61,918 nucleotides of DNA, taken from contig JAUZPB010000014.1 of the NCBI GenBank assembly GCA_030706145.1, positions 1 through 61,918 on the forward strand. The letters run 5' to 3'. The stretch comes from Bacteroidota bacterium. Lineage in GTDB: Bacteria; Bacteroidota; Ignavibacteria; Ignavibacteriales; SURF-24. The notes beneath the pieces were generated by a model. That model did no database searches and was not told the DNA's origin. It was given only the letters and a program-made list of their open reading frames with translations. The translations under genes and the position numbers were made by a program. Shown here one piece after another: positions 1 through 8,830 of this stretch. Position 1 is the first letter of the stretch. Each line of letters starts with the position of its first letter.

Positions 1-334
1 ACCTGGTAGAATAAGCAGGGATATAGCGCTGTTTCTTAAAAGAAAAGGGTTCAATGTTGTAGGTGTTAACCCTCTTGCAAAGTCAAATGAGGTCGATGGG
101 ATAACTATCTATGGCTCATTAAAGGATGTCCCTTTTGAAATTGATATTGTTGATGTTTTCAGACGACCTGAAGCAATTCCGGAAATAATTGATGACGTGA
201 TGGCAATTAGGCCAAAGGTACTTTGGCTTCAGTCCGGCATTCGAAACGATCAGGCCGTCGCTCCTGTCATTGAGCTTGGAATTGATACTATTCAGGATAA
301 ATGTATTATGGTCGAATATAACTCTTGCCTTTAG
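1..334 (+). CDS. CoA-binding domain protein, 5' truncated
   Basis: The reading frame is open from base 2, at the window edge, to a TAG stop at 332-334, so only the C-terminal ~110 residues are present. It reads as a CoA_binding_2 (YccU-type) Rossmann domain: the segments ALFLKRKGFNVVGVNP, DIVDVFRRPE, VLWLQSGI and DKCIMVEY occur in the order known for this family. The missing N-terminus would carry the first strand and start of the glycine loop. These small proteins bind coenzyme A or a similar nucleotide; their cellular role is not well defined. The stop codon lies in the loop/distal arm of a terminator hairpin, so this gene ends its transcription unit. Confidence 0.85.
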   Translation, partial: PGRISRDIALFLKRKGFNVVGVNPLAKSNEVDGITIYGSLKDVPFEIDIVDVFRRPEAIPEIIDDVMAIRPKVLWLQSGIRNDQAVAPVIELGIDTIQDKCIMVEYNSCL

Positions 335-349
335 GCAAGAGACTTTTTC
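322..349 (+). terminator. intrinsic terminator overlapping the CoA-binding gene stop
   Basis: A perfect 8-bp stem, CTCTTGCC (322-329) and GGCAAGAG (334-341), encloses a TTTA loop and is followed by ACTTTTTC. The TAG stop of the upstream gene lies across the loop and the distal arm (332-334), so the last codons are part of the terminator. Confidence 0.75.
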
Positions 350-418
350 ATTTCAAGCAAATCGTTTAATTCAGCTTTTAGGAATTAAAATATTTCAAAA
401 CCCTAGTTATATTCATTT

Positions 419-1864
419 ATGAGATGGAAATTCCATATTTTAATATTTTGTCTATTTTTGTCCAAAACTTTGGCCATGCATCATACTTTTGCAGATAGCT
501 TGTCTGGAAATGGTAATATTAGCAAGAGTTCCTCTGAAGTTAAATTCTCTGAAAGAAAACCCTCTTCAACAGAGCTTCCAGAAGGTAAAGTGAGTTCTGA
601 GGCGTCAAAGAATCTAATAAAGGTTGATTCAATTATTATACAAGGAAATACAATTACAGATGATGATATTATACTTCGTGAACTTACCTTTAGACGCGGA
701 GATTATATATCAAAAAAAGATCTAGACTATAGCCGTGAAAGGATCTACAGCCTTTCTCTTTTTACAAATGTAAACTTGATTTCTGAAGCCTCAAATGAGA
801 CAAAGCTTAAAGCCCCTAATTCCAAGATAGTTATTGACGTAAAGGAAAGTTGGTATTTTTGGCCCATCCCTTTTGTAGATATAAAAGAAAATGCGTTAAA
901 CAAAGCTACCTATGGCATGGATATCCAATATAAGAATTTCAGGGGCAGAAACGAGACATTGCAGGCAACCTTGGGCTTTGGATATGACCCTGTAGTTACT
1001 CTTGTTTATAATTGTCCATTGCTTATTTCTGAGAAGGATATATTCCTTTCGACAGTTTTTTCATATAGAAAATATGCTAACAAAAGTAATTATGCCGAAG
1101 CTCTCTATGGAGGATCGTTTGATCAGAAAGCTGCCTCAGGATCTTTAACTATAGGCAAAAGACTGAACTTGTTTAATAGTTTATCACTTACTCTCGGCTA
1201 TGATTACATTGAATCTCCGGTCTATAAGCCAGGCATTTCAGCCTCAAATGGCAGAATTGACCGCACAGTAAAATCAACAATTACATATAACTTCGATTCA
1301 AGAGATCTTAAGCAATTCCCGGATTCGGGCCTTTACGTAAACCTTAGCTATACCTACAAGGGTTTTAATTATAACAAAATAAGCTATTCCGTTCTCTCAT
1401 TTGACATTAGAGACTATTTGAAACTTTGGAGGGATTTGTCTGCTAAGTGGAGAGTTGCAACAAGGTCTACTTATGGCTCTATGGTTCCATTTTATGATTA
1501 TTCTATTCTTGGCTCTTTAGAGAAGATAAGGGGCCATTATAATCAGATCTATGAGGGAAACCATTTTTACGTAGGTTCTCTTGAGATAAAATATCCTCTT
1601 CTAAAGGAGTGGGATTTTAGTATTAAGCTGCCTGTAGTGCCAGAGGAGTTAACCAGTTACAGAATTGGAATTTATCCTTACCTGTTTGCTGATGCAGGAG
1701 CAGCACAATTAAAAGGGCACAGTATTTCTACACGTGATTTTTATTCCGGTTATGGTGCAGGAATGATATTTCTTTTTCTGCCCTATAACATTTTTCGAGT
1801 TGAACTAGCTCTTGATGAATATAAAAATAAGGAAGTAATATTTGGATTCGGATTTTCTTTCTAA
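419..1864 (+). CDS. BamA/TamA-family (Omp85) outer membrane protein
   Basis: 481 residues. The first ~25 residues form a signal peptide (hydrophobic ILIFCLFLSKTLA). A single POTRA-like domain spans about residues 66-145, with the hallmark VDSIIIQGNTITDDDIILRE near its start and LSLFTNVNLI near its end. The rest is a predicted 16-strand Omp85 barrel of alternating aromatic strands, ending in the C-terminal signature FGFGFSF with a terminal Phe. Full-length BamA has five POTRAs, so this is a short Omp85/D15 protein, more like the single-POTRA members seen in Bacteroidota. It probably inserts or exports a surface component; substrate unknown. No clear ribosome binding site precedes the ATG. Its 3' end overlaps rsmE by 23 nt. 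Confidence 0.85.
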   Translation: MRWKFHILIFCLFLSKTLAMHHTFADSLSGNGNISKSSSEVKFSERKPSSTELPEGKVSSEASKNLIKVDSIIIQGNTITDDDIILRELTFRRGDYISKKDLDYSRERIYSLSLFTNVNLISEASNETKLKAPNSKIVIDVKESWYFWPIPFVDIKENALNKATYGMDIQYKNFRGRNETLQATLGFGYDPVVTLVYNCPLLISEKDIFLSTVFSYRKYANKSNYAEALYGGSFDQKAASGSLTIGKRLNLFNSLSLTLGYDYIESPVYKPGISASNGRIDRTVKSTITYNFDSRDLKQFPDSGLYVNLSYTYKGFNYNKISYSVLSFDIRDYLKLWRDLSAKWRVATRSTYGSMVPFYDYSILGSLEKIRGHYNQIYEGNHFYVGSLEIKYPLLKEWDFSIKLPVVPEELTSYRIGIYPYLFADAGAAQLKGHSISTRDFYSGYGAGMIFLFLPYNIFRVELALDEYKNKEVIFGFGFSF

Positions 1865-2567
1865 TATTGAATTGTACTTTGTTCCCAGATCAAAAACAAA
1901 TGATTTGGGAAATGATTTCATAGAGACAATCACACTTTCTGGCGAGGAGTTTAATCATGTAGTGCGCGTTATGAGGCATGATACTGGCGATGAACTGTTT
2001 GTAACTGATGGAGAAGGCTATATTTTCAAGTGCCGCATAAGTTCAATTGGTAAATTGTCTTTGGAGCTTTCAAAAGAAGAGACAATGAGATACGCAAACA
2101 AATATGCAAATATCACTTTTTGCCTGCCAAAATTAAAAAGTCCTGACAGATTTGAATTTGCTCTCGAAAAGTGCGTGGAACTTGGCGTTACAAATTTTAT
2201 TGTTTATGATGCAGATAAAAGCGTAGCCAAGGGAGACAAAACTGACAGGTGGAACAAGATACTTATTAGTGCAATGAAACAGTCTCTTAGAAGCTATCTT
2301 CCTGCAATAAGATCAGTTAAGAATCTGGAAAAGATTTCATTACTTGAAGGGGAGAAGATAATTTTTGACCAGGAAGCTGAATTAAGGTTCACTGATTTTC
2401 AAACTGACCTGCACAAAAAATACTTTTTTATATTTGGTCCCGAGGGAGGCTTTTCAAGCAGGGAGCTTTTAGCCCTTAAAAGTGCAATGAAATTTTCACT
2501 TACTCCAAATCGCTTGAGGGCCGAGACAGCTGTAATTTCGGCAGCTTCAATCTTGTCTATGAAATAA
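1842..2567 (+). CDS. rsmE: 16S rRNA m3U1498 methyltransferase RsmE
   Basis: 241 residues. RsmE methylates N3 of U1498 in 16S rRNA using SAM. The N-terminal PUA-like part contains FNHVVRVMRHDTGDELFVTDG and the C-terminal SPOUT (trefoil knot) part contains FIFGPEGGFS and the end motif LRAETAVISAASIL, both diagnostic. The family normally starts just before F-Y/F-V-P, here LYFVPRS, so the TTG at 1872 is a plausible alternative start. The ATG at 1842 overlaps the upstream barrel gene and neither candidate has a strong Shine-Dalgarno. Function is certain; the exact start is not. Confidence 0.93.
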   Translation: MDSDFLSNIELYFVPRSKTNDLGNDFIETITLSGEEFNHVVRVMRHDTGDELFVTDGEGYIFKCRISSIGKLSLELSKEETMRYANKYANITFCLPKLKSPDRFEFALEKCVELGVTNFIVYDADKSVAKGDKTDRWNKILISAMKQSLRSYLPAIRSVKNLEKISLLEGEKIIFDQEAELRFTDFQTDLHKKYFFIFGPEGGFSSRELLALKSAMKFSLTPNRLRAETAVISAASILSMK

Positions 2568-2642
2568 AGACTGAAAATTTTCTGTCCAATATTATTAGTC
2601 CATTTTATACCATAAAGTAGTGACTAACCTCACAAAAAAAAA

Positions 2643-2701
2643 TCCTTTGTTGACATTTTTACCTTGTATTTTATCTTTAGTTAAGAGGGCATAACAAAGG
2701 A
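2643..2701. repeat. 9-bp inverted repeat around the EPS promoter-like element
   Basis: TCCTTTGTT (2643-2651) and AACAAAGGA (2693-2701) are exact reverse complements separated by 41 bp. The left arm includes the first two bases of the TTGACA hexamer at 2650-2655 and the right arm lies just past the presumed start of transcription. This could be an operator for a regulator of the downstream polysaccharide locus, or chance in AT-rich DNA. Confidence 0.4.
2650..2677 (+). promoter_or_regulatory. candidate sigma70-type promoter of the EPS locus
   Basis: TTGACA (2650-2655), then a 16-bp spacer and TATCTT (2672-2677). It lies in the ~500-bp gap before the Wzc-like gene, implying a ~390-nt untranslated leader. 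Apart from this element, the flanking inverted repeat and the hairpin at 3008-3026, I see no gene in 2568-3075; a 26-codon ORF near 2780 has no ribosome site and was rejected. A very similar element, GTTGACATTTT, occurs before the WecA-like gene near 19480. Confidence 0.45.
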
Positions 2702-3007
2702 ATTAACTCATCTGACGAACTGATTTTGTCCAAGCTATTTTAGGTTGATTTTCAATCATTTTTATAAGTAATCTATAAGTATGGTATACATCAACAATAG
2801 AGAAGTAAGGTCAAAAAAAACTCAGTTTATCAAAAACCACATTCTGTTTTGTCGATAGGAACTTGTTTTAATTTCATGTATCAGGGGATATACTATTTAA
2901 AATAGTTTTATCCTGAAAATTACATCTGAAATTTTAGATAAATCTGCCTTAAAATAGAAAACTTGCTGGAAATTTGTTTCGCCCTTTGCTTCTTGAATGC
3001 ACTGTGA

Positions 3008-3026
3008 TAAAGCTGGCGGAGCTTTA
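3008..3026 (+). promoter_or_regulatory. hairpin in the EPS leader with a GGCGG loop
   Basis: TAAAGCT (3008-3014), loop GGCGG, AGCTTTA (3020-3026): a perfect 7-bp stem with a G-rich 5-nt loop, about 50 bp before the Wzc-like start codon. It is not followed by a T-run, so it is unlikely to be a terminator. Its place in the leader of a long polysaccharide operon is where processive antitermination or translational control elements are found, but no known consensus is matched. Confidence 0.4.
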
Positions 3027-3075
3027 AATAAAATATATGGAAAGAGCTAGAAAATAAACAATACGAGAGAAGGTA

Positions 3076-5385
3076 ATGAGATACAATAACAGACCTCAAA
3101 TTGAAGAACCGTTAAGGATGTCTCATGTTTTGGAGATCATATTCAGACAGAAACGGGTAATTTTAATTTCTTCGCTTATTATTCTTACAATTGTTGCAAC
3201 TTATACATTTATTCAGAAAAAAGTCTATGAAGCTAGTACAACTATAATCATACAGGATAATCAGGCAAATGTTACCTTGGGATTAGTTAATCCGGATACT
3301 AAAGTTGACATTCTGCAAAATGAAATGGAAGTACTGCAGTCCAGAGACCTGCTTTCAAAGGTAACATCAAAGCTTATTAAAAGGGTATATGCTGATCCTT
3401 CTAAGAAAGAAGACACACTTCAAATAATAAAAAATGCCAAGCTAATGTTTGGTGAAACTGACCTGAATTCTGCCAAAATTGAAGAGGGAATAATCAGAGA
3501 GATCAAGAACTCAATGGATCTGACATCAAAAAAGGGGTCCAATGTAGTGAAGTTTTCCTACAGGAGCCAAAATCCTGTTGAGGCAGCACTAATAGCTAAC
3601 CTTTATGTTGAAACCTATTATGAAAGGGATCTTGAGCGCAGCAGATCAAATTCCTCTGAATTAAGAAGCTTTCTTGAAAATCAAACTCAGGTTAAATCAA
3701 AAGAACTTACAAAAAGTGATTCTGCACTTCAGAACTATATGCAGCAAAATAATGTCTCGGAATTAGATCTGGAGGCTAACCTTACTAATAATAAAGTTGC
3801 TTCTATTCAATCGGAACTTGAAGCAAATGATATTGAGTATCAAAAGACAAAACTTCAACTTGCAAGCTACAAGCAGCAGCTTGAAAAACTTGCTCCTCAT
3901 GTTACAGAAAAAATGGTAAACAGCGACGATCTGTATATAAAGGAACTCCAGCAGATAATTGCCAAGAAAGAAGCAGAAAAAGATGTTTCAAAGGTAATCA
4001 GCAGTAATGAGGCTCAAAGGCCCGAATATGCCAAGCAGCTAAATAAAAATAACAGAGCTATTGATTCCTTAAGAACACTTCTGGCAAACAGAACAAAATC
4101 ATATCTTCAGAATTCACTGAATAATTACTCACTTGAATCCTCTAATGGCGATCAGAATGTCAATGTAATCTCACAACTCTCAGGTCAGATACAGCAGCTT
4201 CAGCTTAGGCTGTCTTCCTTAGAATTAAGTAAGAACATGCTCTATGATAATCTGGTAAAATATTCAGCAAAGCTTAACAGGCTTCCAAAACAGAGTGTAA
4301 CTATGGCAAAGCTGCAAAGGGAAAGGGCCTTTAACGAGAAAGTAGCAGAAAAGATAGGAGAAAAATATCAGGATGCCGTCTTAGCTGAGAAGTCAACGTT
4401 CGGCCAGGTTGAAATTCTTGATAAAGCTTCTGTCCCTCTTGAACCTGTCAGCCCCAATATCAAAATGAATCTTCTTCTTGGACTAATCGGAGGTGTCAGC
4501 TTTGGACTTATACTGGCATTTGTACTAAACTTTATGCATAACAAGATCCATACACCTAAAGATCTTGAGCATATGGGATTCAGGCTATTATCGACGATTC
4601 CAAGGCTACAGCTCGAGCCTAAGAACGGTAAGGCAAAACATATGATCGGCGACGCAAATAAGGTATATTCGACTGCTCTTGTAAGTGCTAAAAATCCGAA
4701 TTCTGATATATATGAATCTTATTTGAGACTAGGTATTAATCTTGCCTATAATTTTATTGATAAGAATTTTAAGTCACTTCTGATTACAAGTTCTGGCCCG
4801 GGAGCCGGTAAAAGCGCAACAGCTATAAATGTCTCTATTACTCTTGCCAACCTGGGCAAATCTGTTCTCTTAGTTGATACAGATATTCGCCGCCCTGTCA
4901 TCCATAAATACTTTAACAAAGCAATGATGCCCGGTCTTACGGATTATTTACTGGAACAGAAAGAGATCTATGAGCTTATTCAGCCTACACTTGTAAAAGG
5001 TTTAGATGTAATTACCTGCGGAGGTAAGCTTCTTAATCCTTCATTGATACTTGCCTCTGAAAGAATGAAAGATCTGGTTGAAAAGGAAACTTCAAATTAT
5101 GACTTCATTATTTATGATGCTCCACCACTAAATCCTGTTACCGATGCAATACACCTTGCAAAACTGGTCAATGAGGTAATACTAGTTGTGAGGGCAGAAA
5201 AGACAAATGTTGAGGAATTAAAACGGGCAAACGAACTGCTAAGACAAGTTAATGTTGAAGTAAGTGGTGTTGTACTAAATGATTTCGATATTTCTAAATC
5301 TCCATTCTCAGGAAAGCACTATGGGTATTATTCCTACAGTTCCGAGGAATCTTCAAGAAAATGGAAATTCGGAGGAAAAAGCTGA
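3076..5385 (+). CDS. Wzc-like polysaccharide co-polymerase / BY-type tyrosine autokinase
   Basis: 769 residues. Residues ~15-100 and the long coiled-coil middle (about 190-450) are a Wzz/GNVR chain-length domain between two membrane helices, ~33-51 (ILISSLIILTIVATYTFI) and ~463-487 (LLLGLIGGVSFGLILAFVLN). The C-terminal cytoplasmic BY-kinase has Walker A SSGPGAGKS (572-580), Walker A' LLVDTDIRRP (~598) and Walker B IIYDAPP (~678). It ends with a tyrosine cluster (HYGYYSYSSEE), the usual autophosphorylation tail. Such proteins control length and export of Wzx/Wzy-dependent polysaccharide by cycling phosphorylation. The start ATG has GAGAGAAGG just upstream. It opens the EPS operon and is followed by its likely outer-membrane export partner. 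Confidence 0.92.
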   Translation: MRYNNRPQIEEPLRMSHVLEIIFRQKRVILISSLIILTIVATYTFIQKKVYEASTTIIIQDNQANVTLGLVNPDTKVDILQNEMEVLQSRDLLSKVTSKLIKRVYADPSKKEDTLQIIKNAKLMFGETDLNSAKIEEGIIREIKNSMDLTSKKGSNVVKFSYRSQNPVEAALIANLYVETYYERDLERSRSNSSELRSFLENQTQVKSKELTKSDSALQNYMQQNNVSELDLEANLTNNKVASIQSELEANDIEYQKTKLQLASYKQQLEKLAPHVTEKMVNSDDLYIKELQQIIAKKEAEKDVSKVISSNEAQRPEYAKQLNKNNRAIDSLRTLLANRTKSYLQNSLNNYSLESSNGDQNVNVISQLSGQIQQLQLRLSSLELSKNMLYDNLVKYSAKLNRLPKQSVTMAKLQRERAFNEKVAEKIGEKYQDAVLAEKSTFGQVEILDKASVPLEPVSPNIKMNLLLGLIGGVSFGLILAFVLNFMHNKIHTPKDLEHMGFRLLSTIPRLQLEPKNGKAKHMIGDANKVYSTALVSAKNPNSDIYESYLRLGINLAYNFIDKNFKSLLITSSGPGAGKSATAINVSITLANLGKSVLLVDTDIRRPVIHKYFNKAMMPGLTDYLLEQKEIYELIQPTLVKGLDVITCGGKLLNPSLILASERMKDLVEKETSNYDFIIYDAPPLNPVTDAIHLAKLVNEVILVVRAEKTNVEELKRANELLRQVNVEVSGVVLNDFDISKSPFSGKHYGYYSYSSEESSRKWKFGGKS

Positions 5386-5452
5386 CTTGGAATAGTTTAA
5401 GCTTTGAGTAATTTAAGAATTTCAGAAGTAAGAAAGAACAATTGAGGGGACA

Positions 5453-5923
5453 ATGTTAATAAGAATATATTCATTTTGCTTTTTATTTACTTTATTTGCT
5501 TTATCATCTCTTCTTATGGCTCAATCTAATGGCTCTGCTTTCTATAAGATTGATAACCAAACAGGAGAACTTACAAAGAAAATAAACCTCTGGGGTTATG
5601 TTAAAAACCCCGGGCGATATGAAGTACCAGCCTCAACTAACCTTGTTCAGATGATTGCTTATGCCGGAGGTCCACGTGATCATGCACTTATGGATGAAGT
5701 AAAGGTATATTCAACTCTGGAAAATGGCAAATCTATTTCGAAAAAGGTGGATCTTGAAAATCCATCACGTTCCAGCGAATCTGACCTTATTCTAACAAAC
5801 GAAGATACTATCATCGTTGATTACAGCTCATCTGTGACAATTGGTGAGATCTTTAGCTTTGTTGGCGCTCCTCTTGCCATTGTAACCAGCCTGATATTAA
5901 TTGCAGACAGATTGAAAAAATAG
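5453..5923 (+). CDS. SLBB-domain polysaccharide export protein
   Basis: 156 residues with an N-terminal signal peptide (~1-23, ending SLLMAQS). An SLBB domain at about 48-95 contains INLWGYVKNPGRYEVP and LVQMIAYAGGPRDHALMDEV, the form found in Wza/KpsD-type exporters. The C-terminal hydrophobic segment (~132-153, IGEIFSFVGAPLAIVTSLIL) is a likely membrane anchor. It is much shorter than Wza (~380 residues) and lacks the N-terminal Poly_export domain, so it may be an accessory or plug subunit rather than the full outer-membrane channel. GAGGGG precedes the ATG. Confidence 0.85.
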   Translation: MLIRIYSFCFLFTLFALSSLLMAQSNGSAFYKIDNQTGELTKKINLWGYVKNPGRYEVPASTNLVQMIAYAGGPRDHALMDEVKVYSTLENGKSISKKVDLENPSRSSESDLILTNEDTIIVDYSSSVTIGEIFSFVGAPLAIVTSLILIADRLKK

Positions 5924-6053
5924 AACTGACTTTATTCTGTGGAAATGTTTTCTGCTGCGCGTTTGTTTGTCTTTTTCAAAATGGCAGAGAGACAGAGAGT
6001 AACTATAAGCTTATAATTATTAATAAGAAAATATATTGACTATCGGAGGGGAT

Positions 6054-7469
6054 ATGAAACTAATTGAAAAAATTAACGACAAATCTGCTGTAGTTGGAGT
6101 TATTGGTCTTGGCTATGTGGGATTGCCTCTGGCCCTGGAATTTGCTCTGAAAGGATTTAACGTAATTGGTTTTGATGTTGATAAAAGAAAAATGGAATTC
6201 CTGGAGCAGAAAAAAACATATATAAAACATATTAACAGTGAAAAAATTGCAAATGCAGTTGAAAGCGGCAGATTTACCTCTACTTCTGACTTTTCAAGAC
6301 TCACTGATGCAGATGCTATTATTATTTGTGTTCCTACGCCACTAGATGAGCACCGTGAGCCCGATATGAGATTTGTTATTAAGACGGCTAATACGGTTGC
6401 TGATTATCTTAGAGAAGGACAGCTTGTCGTGCTTGAGTCGACGACGTATCCTGGAACAACAGATGAGGTTCTTCTGCCCTTGTTTGAAAATGCTCCTAAC
6501 CGGCAAAAACTCTCCTTAAGTGAAGAAAAAACTAAATCCTTTACGGAAACCTCTTATTTTATTTCCGAAGAATATCAATTCCCTAAAGATACACATAAAC
6601 ATTTCCGCGTTGGAAAAGACTTTTACCTTGCCTTTTCTCCCGAAAGAGAGGACCCAAACAATAAGGACTATTCTACAACTACTATCCCAAAGGTTGTCGG
6701 GGGTGTAACACCTTCTTGCAGGGAAATTGCAAAGGCTCTTTATGATACTATCATAGTTAAAACCATTCCAGTTAGCTCAACACGCGTAGCTGAGGCTACA
6801 AAACTGCTTGAGAATATTTACCGCTCTGTCAATATTGCACTTGTTAATGAACTTAAAATGGTCTTTGATAAAATGGATATTGATATTTGGGAGGTAATAG
6901 AGGCTGCCTCTTCTAAACCCTTTGGATTCCACCCCTTCTATCCTGGACCTGGACTTGGAGGTCACTGTATTCCTATAGATCCATTCTACCTTACCTGGAA
7001 AGTAAGAGAGCACGATGTAAGCACAAAGTTTATTGAGCTTGCAGGCGAAATAAATACTTTCCAGCCCTATTATGTCGTTGATAAAGCTATTGAGGCTCTG
7101 AATAAGCTAATGAAGTCTCTTAATGGATCAAAGGTTCTGATACTTGGAGCTGCTTATAAAAAAGATATAGATGATATGAGGGAATCGCCATCTCTGAAGC
7201 TAATTGAGATACTAAGGGACAAAGGAGCTCTTGTCTCTTATCATGACCCATATGTCTTAAGGCTGCCAAAGACAAGAAAATATAACTATGATATGCAGTC
7301 CATTCATCTGAGTAAACATAATATTGCTGACTTTGACCTGGTTATTCTTAGTACCGACCATTCATCTTTTGATTATGAGTTTATTTTTAAAAATGCAGAA
7401 CTGATCGTTGATACAAGAAACGCTTTCGGTAAAAGAGGGCTTGTTAGCTCAAAGGTAGTAAAGGCATAA
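6054..7469 (+). CDS. nucleotide-sugar (UDP-HexNAc) 6-dehydrogenase, WbpA-like
   Basis: 471 residues from the ATG at 6054, chosen over the upstream TTG at 6036 because GGAGGGG (6044-6050) is placed correctly for it. UDP-glucose/GDP-mannose dehydrogenase family: NAD-binding VIGLGYVGLPLALEF, middle domain, and the catalytic cysteine Cys305 in GGHCIPIDPFYL. The sequence style (KLIEKINDK start, YIKHI) is closer to the UDP-GlcNAc dehydrogenases that make UDP-GlcNAcA than to UDP-glucose dehydrogenase. An insertion of roughly 30 residues (about 142-175), rich in K/T/F/H, lies between the ESTTYPGTT region and FYLAFSPERE. It supplies an activated uronic acid to the EPS glycosyltransferases. Its TAA overlaps the next ATG by one base. 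Confidence 0.88.
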   Translation: MKLIEKINDKSAVVGVIGLGYVGLPLALEFALKGFNVIGFDVDKRKMEFLEQKKTYIKHINSEKIANAVESGRFTSTSDFSRLTDADAIIICVPTPLDEHREPDMRFVIKTANTVADYLREGQLVVLESTTYPGTTDEVLLPLFENAPNRQKLSLSEEKTKSFTETSYFISEEYQFPKDTHKHFRVGKDFYLAFSPEREDPNNKDYSTTTIPKVVGGVTPSCREIAKALYDTIIVKTIPVSSTRVAEATKLLENIYRSVNIALVNELKMVFDKMDIDIWEVIEAASSKPFGFHPFYPGPGLGGHCIPIDPFYLTWKVREHDVSTKFIELAGEINTFQPYYVVDKAIEALNKLMKSLNGSKVLILGAAYKKDIDDMRESPSLKLIEILRDKGALVSYHDPYVLRLPKTRKYNYDMQSIHLSKHNIADFDLVILSTDHSSFDYEFIFKNAELIVDTRNAFGKRGLVSSKVVKA

Positions 7470-8830
7470 TGAATAGAATGAACCTGGCTCTTCAAAATGA
7501 ATTATTAGGTCTCTTTGGTAAAAATAAACAGGCTAAGGCTTTCTTGAGTTTCATTAGAGAGCATAACCTTAAAGATAGACTATTATCTGAGACTTCATGG
7601 TTTCTCCTTGCTAATATAATTTTCAGCGCATCGACTTATGTAGTTGGATTTCTTATCCCATATATACTCGATACAAATTATATGGCTTTTTTCTCCTCGG
7701 GCAACCAGATACTTGTGGTCCTTTCAATGGTATTTGAATTTGGAATATCTCTTAGTTTTTTAAGGTTCTATCAATTAGAGAAAAGCTCAAAATACATCTT
7801 TAGCATACTTCAATTGTGCTTACTTGCTTTTCTGATTATTATAGCTTTGTTTTTTAGCAAGTATGTAAATCAGCTCTTTAATATTGATGATTTACCTGTA
7901 AATGAAAAACTCTTTTATCTTATAATCATTGGACAATATGGCTGGGGATACATTAAAACCTGGCTCTTAGCTACAAATGAAATAAAGAAGATGACAATTC
8001 ATGCAATCATCATCTTTGTCCTCAGAGTTGTCTTTCTTGTGCATTTGTATTTAATTCGTGAATTCTCTGTTACACAGATGCTCCTTGAGACTTTGTTGTA
8101 TCCTTTTATTCCTTCACTGCTTCATCAGTCATATTTGACAGGAAAAGCTCTCTTGGAGTCTCTTGTGCTTATTAAAAAGAAGGAATTCATGACTGTAAAG
8201 GTTTTCTTTAATAAGGTTTATGACTTTCTTCAGTTTTCAATACTTACATACCTTGCCAACTTCTTTTTCCTTTATACGGGAAGATATCTTATGATCTACC
8301 TGACAGGAAAGGATAATGTCGCTTTAGCCGATATTGGCTATTCGATGACATATATAGGCATAATTCTGGTATTCTATTCTACTATCAGAAATTACCTGGT
8401 TGCAAGATTAAGTAAAAATAAGTCCAATTTTATTCAATCCTATATCACAAACTTAAAAAGTCTTTTTAAGTATGCATTTGCTTTTTTTCTAGCTCTCTCC
8501 TTTGGACTTTCAAGCCTTGTGGCATTGCTGAAACCTCATTACCTGACCTTTAATACGGTTATCTTCTCATTTGTTTTCTTTATGGCAACCTTTATTAATG
8601 CATATATAGGGCTCTTTACCGTCTTATCAAAAACCTATGACTTTAATAAAATGGAACTCGCACTGAATATTGCGCGATTTATACTAATAGTTGCAATAAC
8701 AAACTTTATTGTCTCAAGAAATATTTTACTTGGCGTCATACTGATAAATATCGTTATGATACTAATTGAGTATCTCTTTGCAGCAATAATATTTAAAAGA
8801 ATCAAATATGAACCTATCGAAATTATTTAA
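7469..8830 (+). CDS. Wzx-like polysaccharide flippase (MOP superfamily)
   Basis: 453 residues, almost entirely hydrophobic, with about 12 predicted membrane helices starting near residue 43 (WFLLANIIFSASTYVVGFLI). This is the profile of polysaccharide_synt/Wzx flippases, which move lipid-linked repeat units across the inner membrane. No sequence motif fixes its substrate. It overlaps the preceding dehydrogenase by one base (TAATG) and the next gene by 23 nt, so the three are translationally coupled. Confidence 0.8.
   Translation: MNRMNLALQNELLGLFGKNKQAKAFLSFIREHNLKDRLLSETSWFLLANIIFSASTYVVGFLIPYILDTNYMAFFSSGNQILVVLSMVFEFGISLSFLRFYQLEKSSKYIFSILQLCLLAFLIIIALFFSKYVNQLFNIDDLPVNEKLFYLIIIGQYGWGYIKTWLLATNEIKKMTIHAIIIFVLRVVFLVHLYLIREFSVTQMLLETLLYPFIPSLLHQSYLTGKALLESLVLIKKKEFMTVKVFFNKVYDFLQFSILTYLANFFFLYTGRYLMIYLTGKDNVALADIGYSMTYIGIILVFYSTIRNYLVARLSKNKSNFIQSYITNLKSLFKYAFAFFLALSFGLSSLVALLKPHYLTFNTVIFSFVFFMATFINAYIGLFTVLSKTYDFNKMELALNIARFILIVAITNFIVSRNILLGVILINIVMILIEYLFAAIIFKRIKYEPIEII

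Noticed and set aside
2780-2860. 26-codon ORF (MVYINNREV…) in the EPS leader
   Set aside because: No ribosome site and no skewed composition, unlike the aroF leader peptide; such a frame is expected by chance.
6036-6053. TTG at 6036 as the start of the nucleotide-sugar dehydrogenase
   Set aside because: It would place the GGAGGGG Shine-Dalgarno inside the coding region, while that sequence is ideally spaced for the ATG at 6054.
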